Assembly (NCBI GenBank): GCA_963925035.1
Contig: CAWUSK010000004.1
Coordinates: 1-64,000 of the forward strand
DNA length: 64,000 nt
Reading direction: 5' to 3'
Source of the DNA: UBA4466 sp963925035
Lineage (GTDB): Bacteria > Bacteroidota > Bacteroidia > Flavobacteriales_D > Crocinitomicaceae
The translations under genes were made by a program, and so were the position numbers. Under the pieces are notes generated by a model, which made no database searches, had not been told where the DNA came from, and was given only the letters and a program-made list of their open reading frames with translations. Positions 1-8,956 of the stretch are shown here, in pieces. The first letter of the stretch is position 1. Each line of letters begins with the position of its first letter.

Positions 1-2
1 CA

Positions 3-425
3 CCACCTCAATTAGTGACTGCAGGTTTAAACACATCAGATGAAATGTTCTTGGTGTATTTCCATTACATGCTTTATCAAACTGGAGATGAAATATATGA
101 CATGGAAGAACTGATGACCTCCGGGCTGAACGAGCAAATCGTAGCTTCGGAAAGTCTAATTAATGTGTATCCAAACCCATTTTCAAATGATTTGACTATA
201 GATCTTCCATCCGTTAATGCTGGTGATATTGTTTCTGTGTACATCTACAATTATCAAGGTCAATTGATACGAAAAGTAATAGAAACAGAAACTTCTGTCA
301 ATTCAGGTCTAAAAGTGAACTGGGACGGGATGTCAGATAACAATACATCGGTTAGAAAAGGAGTTTATTTTGTTTCTATTAACGTGAATGGATTGAACTT
401 GAATAAGCAAATCATTAAAAATTAA
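3..425 (+). CDS. T9SS cargo protein, C-terminal part (5' end outside window)
   Basis: The reading frame is open to the left edge, so only the last ~140 residues are visible. The final ~85 residues form a type A T9SS sorting domain: a Y-P-N-P-F-S motif, then N-x-L-T-I-D-L, a Y-N-Y-Q-G-Q-L turn, the G-V-Y-F-V-S-I strand, and a basic K-Q-I-I-K-N end. Such domains direct export through the outer membrane by T9SS and are removed at the surface. The visible upstream part shows no recognisable catalytic domain. A GTG at position 15 is in frame but is not a believable start because the frame continues upstream. Confidence 0.85.
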   Translation, partial: PPQLVTAGLNTSDEMFLVYFHYMLYQTGDEIYDMEELMTSGLNEQIVASESLINVYPNPFSNDLTIDLPSVNAGDIVSVYIYNYQGQLIRKVIETETSVNSGLKVNWDGMSDNNTSVRKGVYFVSINVNGLNLNKQIIKN

Positions 426-564
426 GAAGACATTTCTCCTTCTTGGTTGTACTCATTATGAACGAATTCGTTCGTAGTATTGCTGATTTATGTAAACTTT
501 TAATGAAACCTGATTGTCACGCATAATTCTTTCTTAGTTTTACTTTCATATCAAACAATTTGAA

Positions 565-1644
565 ATGGAACACGTTTTTGGTTTTCTTGCCCCGGGCATT
601 ATCTACCTGTATATTTTTATCCTCAATGTTATCGTGCCAGGCCGATGGGTCATTGGTTATGTAAAAAAATCAGGAACGGATAAAAAATTAAAGTACCGCT
701 TAAACGGCCTACTCGTTTTAATCATTACCATCGCAACCTGGGCTGGGTTATGCGCGTTCGATTTCCTTGCATGGGATTGGTTCTATGTTGTGCGTTGGTA
801 TTCATTAGCGGGTGCAATTACCTTCGGAATTCTCTTTTCGTTGCTCATTGTGCTTCCTTATCCAAAAGTGAAAAATAACGTTCTAGCAGACTTCTTTTTA
901 GGACGATTAGAAAATCCACAATTGTGGGGTGGACGTGTTGATGCCAAAATGTGGTTGTACCTCATTGGCGCTGTGATGCTAGAAATCAACATCTTGAGCT
1001 TTGCAGCGCATCATTATTTTTTATTCGGAGCAGAAGCCAATATTGGTTTTTTCATAGCTACTGGATTACTCACTTATTTCGTAATTGATTACCTCACATT
1101 TGAAGAAGTTCATTTATACACCTATGATTTTTTCGCAGAACGCGTTGGATTTAAATTGGGCTGGGGATGCATTGCATTCTATCCGTTCTTTTATAGCATT
1201 CCTTTTTGGTCGACCGCAGAATTACCGTATACTGTGCAGTCGTCTTGGTTAATTGCTTTGGGGATATTCATCTTTTTTACTGGCTGGAGCTTGGCGCGTG
1301 GCGCAAATATGCAGAAATACTTTTTTAAGAAGAATCCGAATAAACCCTTTTTGGGAATTCATCCCGAAACAATTACAGATGGAAACAAAACCTTATTAGT
1401 GAATGGATTTTGGGGCTTGAGTCGGCATATTAATTACTTAGGAGAAATTTGTATGGCATCAGGAATTGTTGTCGCGGTTGGACAACTTGCTAATCCTTGG
1501 GCGTGGCTGTATCCCTTATATTACGTTTTACTTTTGTTTCCTCGTCAAATGGACGATGACAAACGTTGCGCAGAAAAATATGGTCCACTTTGGCAGGAAT
1601 ACCTAAAGAAAGTTCCTTATCGAATTATTCCGAAGATCTATTGA
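565..1644 (+). CDS. ERG4/ERG24-family sterol reductase homologue (membrane)
   Basis: This 359-residue polytopic membrane protein has about eight to ten hydrophobic segments. Its C-terminal third carries the sterol C14/C24 reductase signature: G-F-W-G-L-S-R-H-I-N-Y-L-G at residues 281-293, D-D-D-K-R-C at 331-336, K-Y-G-P-L-W-Q-E-Y at 339-347, and the ending V-P-Y-R-I-I-P-K-I-Y. Family members reduce sterol double bonds with NADPH. From memory, some Fluviicola-type bacteria carry oxidosqualene cyclase and make sterols, so a real sterol substrate is plausible but unproven. The more distant isoprenylcysteine methyltransferase family shares this fold, but the C-terminal signature favours sterol reductase. 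The gene is monocistronic. ATG start. Confidence 0.8.
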   Translation: MEHVFGFLAPGIIYLYIFILNVIVPGRWVIGYVKKSGTDKKLKYRLNGLLVLIITIATWAGLCAFDFLAWDWFYVVRWYSLAGAITFGILFSLLIVLPYPKVKNNVLADFFLGRLENPQLWGGRVDAKMWLYLIGAVMLEINILSFAAHHYFLFGAEANIGFFIATGLLTYFVIDYLTFEEVHLYTYDFFAERVGFKLGWGCIAFYPFFYSIPFWSTAELPYTVQSSWLIALGIFIFFTGWSLARGANMQKYFFKKNPNKPFLGIHPETITDGNKTLLVNGFWGLSRHINYLGEICMASGIVVAVGQLANPWAWLYPLYYVLLLFPRQMDDDKRCAEKYGPLWQEYLKKVPYRIIPKIY

Positions 1645-1689
1645 GTGCAACGCAGAGTAATAAACATACTAAATTCAAATAAATCACCT

Positions 1690-1959
1690 ATCAAGAAACG
1701 ATTAATTGCCTTACCAATACTTTTCTTTTTCATTTCCTGTGCGCATGGTCCTGAAAACAATCCGCTCCATTAGTCTGAACATACTGAATCAAATGTAACC
1801 ACAGAAAAAACACAATCTGATGTAGCGTTGACATTCATTAATTCCTATAGCGATAATTGCAATCAAAGCGGTTAAAGACAATAATGCCTGGTTAGTGGTC
1901 GCATGCGGAATAGCAAATGGTCAAGCGAATCCCATTATTAAAAGGTACGTTTACACGTA
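1690..1959 (+). pseudogene. Decayed lipoprotein gene remnant
   Basis: One frame reads as a lipoprotein signal (K-K-R-L-I-A-L-P-I-L-F-F-F-I-S-C-A) with no ATG in front. It meets an amber codon at 1771-1773, then continues in the same frame as V-A-L-T-F-I-N-S-Y-S-D-N-C-N before another stop. The rest, to about 1960, is disrupted. The missing start plus two in-frame stops indicate a dead gene. The F-I-N-S-Y-x-D-N-C-N motif recalls small periplasmic or lipoprotein families of Bacteroidetes, but I cannot name one. The 368 bases between 1645 and 2012 hold nothing else I recognise. Confidence 0.45.
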
Positions 1960-2012
1960 TTCTTAACTGCAATTTAATGATAGTTGGATAAGCTTGTTGT
2001 TGGACTTATTGA

Positions 2013-2858
2013 TCAATCCTGTTTAGGTAAATTCAACTCATTCACAACATGTATCCCATCGCCGATTTCCACAAAATCAACTGTTACAAAATTCGGGAAT
2101 TTGCCTGTCTCTCGATAACAATTCAAAACTCGATTGATAAAAAAGGGATTGGCATTCACCGCTTTTGCTGCTTTTTTGTTTCCTGTTCCAAGTAACGATT
2201 TTGTCTCGAAGTGATTCAAGATAAAAAGTTCATTTGCTGAATCACCTCTGTTGAATTTAGAGTTGAAATCGCTTAGCTTATGCACAGTAAATTGAGTTTC
2301 AACGGCATACTCCCAAATGTAATGATACCACGTTTGAGTGGGACTTGCATCTTGCTTGTCCGAAAAAATTACTAGTCGATTATTACCTACTATCATTTCA
2401 TTCAATGTTGGCCATGAATAACCTTTGTGCGAGTACACGTAGGACATTAAGTCTGTTGAAATGAGATCGTTTTCTATTTCAGTAGCCGTTACGTAGCATT
2501 CAAGAATAATGGTTACCACTTCATTTGGATTGTCGTCTAGAAAAAGTTTGATGTCGCGTAAGTTAGAAGCGAACGGTGCTGTACCTAACATTTTTTTTGC
2601 ATGATATACAGTCGAAGTGCCGTTTAGATTGTATACATCGAGCATAAATCCACGAACGCCCATTGCCAATTGTTCTTGAATAGTTAGATTTTGATTCGGG
2701 AAGTTGAAACCGTCTGCGGATGTATTGAACGAATTATGAGTCGTCAGAAACGCTACCTCATTGTACCTCTTATTGCACAAGTTTTGAGAACCATTGCATT
2801 GACCTTTACTATGAAAAGCTAGGGAAATAAATCCAAAAAGAAGAAGAGTGTATTTCAC
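2013..2858 (-). CDS. Secreted PI-PLC X-domain-like phosphodiesterase
   Basis: The 281-residue product starts with a cleavable signal peptide ending at about S-K-G-Q (residue 20). An X-domain-like TIM barrel follows. T-T-H-N-S-F at 39-44 contains the first catalytic histidine (H41), G-V-R-G-F-M-L-D-V-Y lies at 67-76, and H86 in V-Y-H-A fits the second histidine. Bacterial PI-PLC X proteins cleave phosphoinositide or GPI-type phosphodiesters by intramolecular attack. There is no C-terminal T9SS sorting domain, so the protein is probably periplasmic or exported another way. Transcribed alone. The family is clear; the substrate is inferred. Confidence 0.8.
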   Translation of the reverse strand: MKYTLLLFGFISLAFHSKGQCNGSQNLCNKRYNEVAFLTTHNSFNTSADGFNFPNQNLTIQEQLAMGVRGFMLDVYNLNGTSTVYHAKKMLGTAPFASNLRDIKLFLDDNPNEVVTIILECYVTATEIENDLISTDLMSYVYSHKGYSWPTLNEMIVGNNRLVIFSDKQDASPTQTWYHYIWEYAVETQFTVHKLSDFNSKFNRGDSANELFILNHFETKSLLGTGNKKAAKAVNANPFFINRVLNCYRETGKFPNFVTVDFVEIGDGIHVVNELNLPKQD

Positions 2859-2898
2859 GAAGTAGCAAATGTATAAAATTAGAATACTTTAATGCGTC

Positions 2899-3015
2899 TT
2901 ACTTTGCCTTAACTGGCAATAAACCATCCCGATATTCCAAGGTTGGTTTGTCAAAGACTTTTGGTTCCTTTTCTGTTCCGTCTTTAATAGATAAATATAA
3001 AAGGAAATTCTGTGA
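2899..3015 (-). pseudogene. C-terminal gene fragment, no start codon
   Basis: A 38-codon open stretch with protein-like composition (L-S-I-K-D-G-T-E-K-E-P-K-V-F-D-K-P-T-L-E ... P-V-K-A-K) ends at a TAA but has no initiation codon and is preceded at once by a stop. It looks like the surviving tail of a lost gene. The parent family is not recognised. Confidence 0.3.
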
Positions 3016-3103
3016 TTAGAATAGAGAAATTTGCAATAGATAATAGAAGAGTGTTTTGTACTCGGTTTTTATGTTTGCTATCTCTCCGTTAAAACTTATT
3101 CGC

Positions 3104-3111
3104 TAACTTTG
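3104..3111 (+). promoter_or_regulatory. Bacteroidetes -7 element TAACTTTG
   Basis: The sequence TAACTTTG matches the Bacteroidetes sigma-A -7 consensus TAnnTTTG and lies 17 bases before the ATG at 3129. No clear -33 TTG was found at the usual 19-21 base spacing. Confidence 0.5.
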
Positions 3112-3128
3112 ATGAATCGTTTATTTAA

Positions 3129-4247
3129 ATGCTGAAAATAATATCACTTTCCTTCTCGGTTTTTATTCTTGTGCAAATCAATGCGCAGGTAAAAAATGCC
3201 GTGGTTTTTGGTGAGCATGCAAACGTATTACAAACAATTGAGGGTAATGTCTACCGAATTTTCATGGATATGAATGGCGATTTTTACCCTGAAAATGTCA
3301 TTTCAAATGAAGCATTATTAGCAGAAGGTAACTCTCAATTAGCTGTTTGGGCTAAAGTGTTTCCAACAAATTTCCAACGAATTGCAGCGGATTATCACCT
3401 GACGAATACGGCATACTCTGAAGCCAACTATCGCATATTACAAGATTCAATACGGTCTTCAATTGTCCGGTCAATAAATAAAATTGACGCAAAGGAACAA
3501 ACGTGGATGGTGCATGGTTTTCGCAAACAAATGATAGACGCAAACATCGATAATGCAACTTCTCCTGTGGAATATTCCTATTGTAGAAGTCGAATTACTA
3601 GCGCTGCTCAAGACAGTTCAACGAATAGTTTTATTGAAGTGTATTGGGATGGAAAGTACCTTTTGAAAGGTGGAGCAATGCGCATGCTTAAGGTTGGGAG
3701 ATTGTACAAGAAATACGCAATTCCAAATGCAAAAAATTGCGGGTATGAACTGCGTGCTTTATTTTCCAAAATTGAATGCCAGCGAATAAATGTGATAACT
3801 CATAGTACAGGAACATACGTTGCAAGTAGTTTGATGTTTAATCGATCGGAGAAGGATACGTTGCCAACACCAAATCAATCTGACTTGCGCATTGTACTTG
3901 CGGCTTCAGCATCACCGGGTAAAAAGTTATTCAAACACTATTACGATAGAAATACCAGTTTAAATTACATACAAGAGGATAACTATGCACTTTTCAACTT
4001 CATCAATGAAAAAGACGAAGCGTTGCTAAAGAGTAAAGTGGCAATTAAATTTCCAAAATTGTTTGGAAACACTACGCTAGGATGCAATTATCATCATGAA
4101 TCAGATAAACTGAAAGCCTACTTTAATGCACGCTTCACCCATTCAAGGTTTGAGCAAGGTTACAATACAATGAACCAAAAGCACTCTTTTATATCATACA
4201 TTCAATCGAACGGATTTGATGAGGTGCTAATGTTTTTGAATGATTGA
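3129..4247 (+). CDS. Secreted alpha/beta-hydrolase-like protein
   Basis: The 372-residue protein has an N-terminal signal peptide ending in I-N-A-Q (residue 20). W-M-V-H-G-F at about 126-131 resembles the oxyanion-hole H-G motif of alpha/beta hydrolases. V-I-T-H-S-T-G-T at 222-229 resembles the nucleophile elbow, with S226 as nucleophile and threonine in place of the usual first glycine. Acid (N-E-K-D-E region) and histidine (Q-K-H-S-F near the C-terminus) partners exist but cannot be assigned by eye. No T9SS sorting domain. The substrate is unknown. The 3' end overlaps an RCC1-like remnant by 8 bases. Confidence 0.55.
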   Translation: MLKIISLSFSVFILVQINAQVKNAVVFGEHANVLQTIEGNVYRIFMDMNGDFYPENVISNEALLAEGNSQLAVWAKVFPTNFQRIAADYHLTNTAYSEANYRILQDSIRSSIVRSINKIDAKEQTWMVHGFRKQMIDANIDNATSPVEYSYCRSRITSAAQDSSTNSFIEVYWDGKYLLKGGAMRMLKVGRLYKKYAIPNAKNCGYELRALFSKIECQRINVITHSTGTYVASSLMFNRSEKDTLPTPNQSDLRIVLAASASPGKKLFKHYYDRNTSLNYIQEDNYALFNFINEKDEALLKSKVAIKFPKLFGNTTLGCNYHHESDKLKAYFNARFTHSRFEQGYNTMNQKHSFISYIQSNGFDEVLMFLND

Positions 4248-4584
4248 TGCATTTCAAAAAGCAGAATCGAGAGAGCATTGTTTTTTGATTTTGTGTACTT
4301 TCTTTCTAAGTGAAGCACAAAATAGCATGGTAGGAGATGGTTTTGGAGGAAAATCATTATATACACTAACTAATTACTCTGCTGGTTCTTATTCTGGCTA
4401 TACTGTTTGTGGAGATTTTTGCACCGAGTTCAATCAATTTTATGGATGGGGTACAAATAATACTGGTCAATTGGGATTAAGTGTTCATCTAATAATATAC
4501 GTTTCTTGCATCGACACGCCGGTCAGGTTATTATATTTCCATCGCCATAATGTATGTCGTTTATACTTTAATCGCTTACCTTAA
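4240..4584 (+). pseudogene. Truncated RCC1-repeat secreted protein
   Basis: The frame contains the end of a signal peptide (L-I-L-C-T-F-F-L-S-E-A-Q), a short linker, and one RCC1-type blade ending F-Y-G-W-G-T-N-N-T-G-Q-L-G-L. After a non-homologous stretch it shows I-D-T-P-V-R-L, which is also typical of RCC1 repeats. Full RCC1-like proteins of Bacteroidetes have many such blades and a C-terminal sorting domain. Here fewer than two remain and the start is embedded in the preceding gene, so this is read as an internally deleted, 3'-truncated gene. Confidence 0.55.
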
Positions 4585-4587
4585 TTT

Positions 4588-4710
4588 TTACATGAAAGGA
4601 GCATGTGTTTTAAAGGGTATTGGTGATTTTAATGGATTACCGCGATTGTAATAAGCATGTCCACGCCAATTTCTCCAATCTTTAAAAAAAATCTCATTTA
4701 GCTTGATAAA
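4588..4710 (-). pseudogene. C-terminal gene fragment, minus strand
   Basis: Forty open codons (F-F-K-D-W-R-N-W-R-G-H-A-Y-Y-N-R-G-N-P-L ... T-H-A-P-F-M) end at a TAA, with no start codon and a stop just upstream. The composition (W, Y, R, N, G) is protein-like and not a mirror of a plus-strand gene. The family is not recognised. It probably belongs to the same patch of decay as the RCC1 fragment beside it. Confidence 0.3.
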
Positions 4711-4774
4711 TCAAAACTCCAGTCTGCATAATCAGCAGAATAATTTTACCTTAGTATTCATATTCGAAAGAGCA

Positions 4775-5551
4775 ATGGAACCAATATTAAACATTCATCC
4801 TAATTTTCGGGATTTAGGTGGAATACATACTAAATCAGGAAAAAAAGTAAAGCAAAATCGTGCTTTCCGATCTGGTTTTTTAGGAGAACTAAACGGGAAT
4901 GATTTAGCCAAATTGGTCGATTTAAACATCAGTGAAATACTTGACTTAAGAACGAAGGAAGAAATCGATTTAACAGGAAAAGGGAATTACCCTGAATCTA
5001 TTGTTTATCAAAACATTGCGTTAAACACAGGGAACATTTCAAAGTTGTTGATTCCGATATTCCAAAAAGGTGAATTTCATTTACTGGATCCGCATCTTTT
5101 GAATAATGTCTATCTAGATCTAATTACCAAATTTAATGATGAACTTGCGACAATTTTTAGAACAATACTAAATTCAGACAAAGGAATAGTTTTCCATTGC
5201 AGTCACGGAAAAGATAGAACTGGAGTCATTAGCGCCTTGCTGCTTGATTTTTTTGAAGTAGATCGTGCGCACATTTATGAAGACTATTTAATGTCGAACG
5301 AATTACTGAAAGCATCCAATGAATATCAAATTCAGCGAATCAAAGATAATTTCACCGCTTTGTTTAAACGTGAAGTTACCGAGGAAGAGTTTACACCTGT
5401 TAAATTTCTTTTCTTTTGTCAGGCTGATCTATTGAAATCTGTTTTTAGTTATTTGGACAACGAATACGGCAGTGTAGCGAATTATTTTCAATCAGAATTG
5501 AAGCTGACTGCAGAAGAACTTGAATTATTAAAATCAAATTATTTAGAATAA
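4775..5551 (+). CDS. CX5R tyrosine/dual-specificity phosphatase-like protein
   Basis: The 258-residue cytoplasmic protein begins N-F-R-D-L-G-G near residue 10, the usual N-terminal motif of the bacterial Y_phosphatase3/LipA-like family. It has R-A-F-R-S-G at 29-34, I-L-D-L-R-T-K-E-E-I at 55-64, and the P-loop H-C-S-H-G-K-D-R at 141-148, with nucleophile C142 and R148. These enzymes remove phosphate from phosphotyrosine, phosphoinositides or small phosphorylated metabolites. An in-frame upstream TTG at 4703 would add 24 unrelated residues, so the ATG at 4775 is preferred. One base separates it from the next gene, suggesting one transcript with the two genes that follow. Confidence 0.8.
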   Translation: MEPILNIHPNFRDLGGIHTKSGKKVKQNRAFRSGFLGELNGNDLAKLVDLNISEILDLRTKEEIDLTGKGNYPESIVYQNIALNTGNISKLLIPIFQKGEFHLLDPHLLNNVYLDLITKFNDELATIFRTILNSDKGIVFHCSHGKDRTGVISALLLDFFEVDRAHIYEDYLMSNELLKASNEYQIQRIKDNFTALFKREVTEEEFTPVKFLFFCQADLLKSVFSYLDNEYGSVANYFQSELKLTAEELELLKSNYLE

Positions 5552-5552
5552 T

Positions 5553-6563
5553 ATGCTAGAGGGAATCAAATATAAAATCATTAAGAGAAGTCTTCGAAAG
5601 AGAGAGGCCACCTTCGCAACGCTTGAAAAAATTGAAACAAAACACAAGGATTCGGCGCAAGAATTATTTAATGATTCATCCTATTTCAATGGTATCTCAG
5701 ACGATGGTTCCTTCTTTTTTGTAAGACAAAGCTTTAGAACCTCAAGAGGAAATGAATATTGGTTAGAAGTCTTTTTTCCTGATTTGGGCTTATTGCGTTT
5801 AAAGCAACATCCTGGAGATGAGGGAGCTGGTTTTCAACTTGGAAATTTACGTTTCGATTGCTTAGAGCAAGGAAAAACATGGAAAGTTACTTTTCAAGGA
5901 GAAATGGATGCCGACGGAATTTCCAAAAAAGTCAACATAGATTTAAAGTTCACTGCTGAAACGCCCATTATCGATTTTCAAAATGCTATGATTGAAGATG
6001 CTACTGCACAAGCAATTGCAAATGCAAAATGGTCGAGGGCTTTTTTTGAAAAACTGAAAGACTCCAAAAAGCAACATTTTGAGCAGGGTGGACGATTAAC
6101 CGGTGTTATCGAAATTGATGGGGAGGCGCGAAATGTAGATTTATCTTCCATGCGCGATCACAGTTGGGGAATCCGAAAATGGGGCGGTTGGAAACGTCAC
6201 GTGTGGATGTGTGGTATGATGGAAAACAAGCAATGCTTCAACGTTTCTATGGTGCAATACGATTACATGGGACAACTTTCTGCTGGTTTCATTACTGAAG
6301 GAGATAACATCCATTATTTACGAGAATTCCCATCGATAGAAGAGTTCGCAACGAATCCACTATTTCCTGAGAAACTAGATTTGAAATTCAAATTTTCGGA
6401 TGGGAAAGAATATCATTTGATCACGGAACGAAAAACCTTCGTGCCATACAATATGGATAACGAATACCAAATCAATGAAGGTGTTTCCTTTGGAACAGTG
6501 AATGGAGTTCCGATTAAATTAGTGACAGAATTTGGATTCAACCCAACTTACTATGATCTATAA
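5553..6563 (+). CDS. Lipocalin/CrtC-like beta-barrel protein, function unknown
   Basis: This 336-residue soluble protein has no signal peptide and is rich in beta strands. The most distinctive part is S-M-R-D-H-S-W-G at 199-206, followed by W-G-G-W-K-R-H-V-W. The motif recalls hydroxyneurosporene-synthase (CrtC), AttH and tocopherol-cyclase-like lipocalin-type proteins, where it lines the ligand pocket. The gene lies one base after the phosphatase gene and its last 11 bases overlap the start of the PEP-synthase-like gene, so the three are probably translated together. A hydrophobic small-molecule ligand or substrate is inferred from the fold; the reaction is unknown. Confidence 0.5.
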   Translation: MLEGIKYKIIKRSLRKREATFATLEKIETKHKDSAQELFNDSSYFNGISDDGSFFFVRQSFRTSRGNEYWLEVFFPDLGLLRLKQHPGDEGAGFQLGNLRFDCLEQGKTWKVTFQGEMDADGISKKVNIDLKFTAETPIIDFQNAMIEDATAQAIANAKWSRAFFEKLKDSKKQHFEQGGRLTGVIEIDGEARNVDLSSMRDHSWGIRKWGGWKRHVWMCGMMENKQCFNVSMVQYDYMGQLSAGFITEGDNIHYLREFPSIEEFATNPLFPEKLDLKFKFSDGKEYHLITERKTFVPYNMDNEYQINEGVSFGTVNGVPIKLVTEFGFNPTYYDL

Positions 6564-8901
6564 ATTTGATGAAATAAAAGAGGAGCTTCCGGTTGGTGGA
6601 AAAGCAAAAGGATTAAGCCAATTGCACCAAATCGGTTTCAAAATTCCACAATTTTTGGTCATCACCTTGGAGGGACGTGATGCGTTTTTTGAAAATCCAA
6701 AAGCCCATTTTTCGTGGATGACAAGTGGTAATAAGGCTGTTCGATCAAGTGGAATGCGCGAAGATGGGATTGAACAATCATTTGCTGGACAATTCGAGTC
6801 TTACTTGAATTTAACAAGTACTGAGAGCATCGTTCAAGCTGTAAAAGATTGCATCGACTCCGGTGAAAATAACCGAGTAAAATCGTATGATTCCGAAGGA
6901 AATGAAGTAAATCATGTCGCAGTAATCATCCAAGAAATGGTGGACGCGAAATATGCTGGTGTTGCTTTTTCTGCTGACCCAGTTTTCGGAAGACGTGACA
7001 TTTCTGTAATCAATATTGTTGAAGGATTAGGCGATAAACTCGTTGACGGTAAAGCTGAGCCTGAGCAGATTGAAATTAATCGCTATGCAAAAGACGAAAT
7101 TGAATTCAACTCAAAAATAGCATCAGATGCCATTTTATTAGAAATCAATGAAGGACTCATTCATCTTAAAAACACATTAGGACATGATGTTGATACAGAA
7201 TGGGCTGTAAATCAAAACGATGAGCTGTGTTGGTTGCAAGTGCGACCAATTACTGCTTTGCCAGATGTTCATCCAAATGAATTAGATTCGAAACTTGCAA
7301 AAGAAGATGAGATTTTAACCCGTGCGAACATTGGAGAAATGATGCCTGGATATTTAACGCCACTTTCATTATCAACATTTGGAAGAGCGATTGAATATGG
7401 AATTCAAGATTTTTACATGCAATGCGGTGTTCAGAAAGAAATAGTTGATGAACACTTCAATATCAAATACTTTTATAACCACGGATTTATTAGTTTGACT
7501 GGTCTTTATGCCATTTCAGACTACATTCTTCTTCCAAAAAATGAATATATCGAGTACAGTATTCTAGGTAGGGAATTGGATAAGAAATCTCCTGCAAACC
7601 CCAAGAATAAGTTCATCCAAATTAAAAATCAGGTCAAACAATTCAGGTACTTTGGAAAAGCGAAAAAAAGCTTAAAGGCCTTGCAAGAAATGTGCAGTAG
7701 GATACATCAACCGGAAAATTTATCTGCCGCGGATCTCTACAAGTGGATTGATGGACAGCTTCACAATTTGAATATGGCGTATAGTTATCATTATTGTACA
7801 TCAGGAAAATCGGGTAGTCAATATACCGCACTCATCAGTGTTATTACTGGAGCGCCAAAACCAAATCCAGGAAGCAACAGGTACGCTTCTCATTTTTTAA
7901 AAAACATTGACGGAATTGTTGGCGCAGATTCAATCAAGCAACTTAAAAATTTAGCAAAAGAGATTTCAGAAGCGATATCCAATTCAATTGAAAAAACCGA
8001 TGCGGAGATACTAGATACGCTTCAAACCAAACAAGACTCATTGGGAGAAGCTTATCAAAAATTTATGCATGACCACGGACATCGATGCGTTCGTGAAGCT
8101 GAACTCGCGGAAAAAGATTGGTCACAAGCACCAGAAAAGCTAATTCCCGTATTGCGAAGCATTATAAAATCGAGCGATTTTGAAACTAAAAAAAAAGCAT
8201 TTGATATGCAAGAAGCAATGTCAAAATTGCCGAAATCAAATAGGCTAAAGCGATTCATTATTAAAAAATTAGCCAATTCAACGCGCGAAGCAGTTTTTAT
8301 GCGTGAAATGAGTAAATCAAGCGCCATTAAATTCCAACAAAAACTGAAGTTTGCTTACCTCGATTTAGCCCAGCAATTAAAGGGAAAAGGCATGTTTAGC
8401 AGTGACGAAGATTTGTTTTATCTCACGCACAAAGAAATTGGGTTAGCAATCAAGGGGGAATTAACCGCTATTAAGCAATTGATAAATGATCGAAAAAGAT
8501 TGAATAAACTTTATGCCTCTATGAGTTTTAATGAAGTTTATTGCGGTCATCCTTATCCTACAAACCAAAAATCAGCAGGAGCTGGCAATGATGGGACAGT
8601 TGTTAGCCAAGGAAAAGTTAAGGGTAAAATAAAAGTCGTTCGTAGTTTGGAAGAAGCTGATAAATTGGAGAAAGGCGATATCATGGTGTGTCAATATACA
8701 GACATTGGTTGGTCGCCCTACTTCGCTATTATTGGTGGAATTATAACAGAAATTGGTTCGCCACTGAGTCATGGTGCGGTTGTGGCAAGAGAGTATGGAA
8801 TTCCTGCCATTGTAAATATGCATGGAGCAATGGATAAATTCAAAGACAACGAAGAAGTGGAAATAAATACAGATTTAGAAGCATTCATTCGGAAATGTTG
8901 A
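6553..8901 (+). CDS. PEP-synthase/rifampicin-phosphotransferase-like enzyme
   Basis: The 782-residue protein has an N-terminal ATP-grasp domain of the PPDK_N type (V-G-G-K-A-K-G at about 14-20, R-S-S-G-M-R-E-D at 64-71, and L-Q-V-R-P-I-T closing the domain near 225-231). A long helical middle region of about 400 residues follows, then a C-terminal mobile phosphohistidine domain with catalytic H740 in S-P-L-S-H-G-A-V-V-A. Family enzymes split ATP into AMP and Pi and pass a phosphate through the histidine to pyruvate, water or an acceptor such as rifampicin. True PEP synthase also has a C-terminal pyruvate-binding barrel, absent here, so a small-molecule phosphotransferase or PigC-like ligase is likelier. 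The ATG at 6553 overlaps the previous stop. Confidence 0.75.
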   Translation: MIYKFDEIKEELPVGGKAKGLSQLHQIGFKIPQFLVITLEGRDAFFENPKAHFSWMTSGNKAVRSSGMREDGIEQSFAGQFESYLNLTSTESIVQAVKDCIDSGENNRVKSYDSEGNEVNHVAVIIQEMVDAKYAGVAFSADPVFGRRDISVINIVEGLGDKLVDGKAEPEQIEINRYAKDEIEFNSKIASDAILLEINEGLIHLKNTLGHDVDTEWAVNQNDELCWLQVRPITALPDVHPNELDSKLAKEDEILTRANIGEMMPGYLTPLSLSTFGRAIEYGIQDFYMQCGVQKEIVDEHFNIKYFYNHGFISLTGLYAISDYILLPKNEYIEYSILGRELDKKSPANPKNKFIQIKNQVKQFRYFGKAKKSLKALQEMCSRIHQPENLSAADLYKWIDGQLHNLNMAYSYHYCTSGKSGSQYTALISVITGAPKPNPGSNRYASHFLKNIDGIVGADSIKQLKNLAKEISEAISNSIEKTDAEILDTLQTKQDSLGEAYQKFMHDHGHRCVREAELAEKDWSQAPEKLIPVLRSIIKSSDFETKKKAFDMQEAMSKLPKSNRLKRFIIKKLANSTREAVFMREMSKSSAIKFQQKLKFAYLDLAQQLKGKGMFSSDEDLFYLTHKEIGLAIKGELTAIKQLINDRKRLNKLYASMSFNEVYCGHPYPTNQKSAGAGNDGTVVSQGKVKGKIKVVRSLEEADKLEKGDIMVCQYTDIGWSPYFAIIGGIITEIGSPLSHGAVVAREYGIPAIVNMHGAMDKFKDNEEVEINTDLEAFIRKC

Positions 8902-8956
8902 TAGTTTAGTTAATAGGGGTGTTTCCCGGAATGGTTCATTAAATAAGTAGAAAGAA

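Noticed and set aside
4703..4774. An N-terminal extension of the phosphatase from a TTG start
   Set aside because: The extra 24 residues have no similarity to the family, and the conserved N-F-R-D-L-G-G motif already follows the ATG at 4775.
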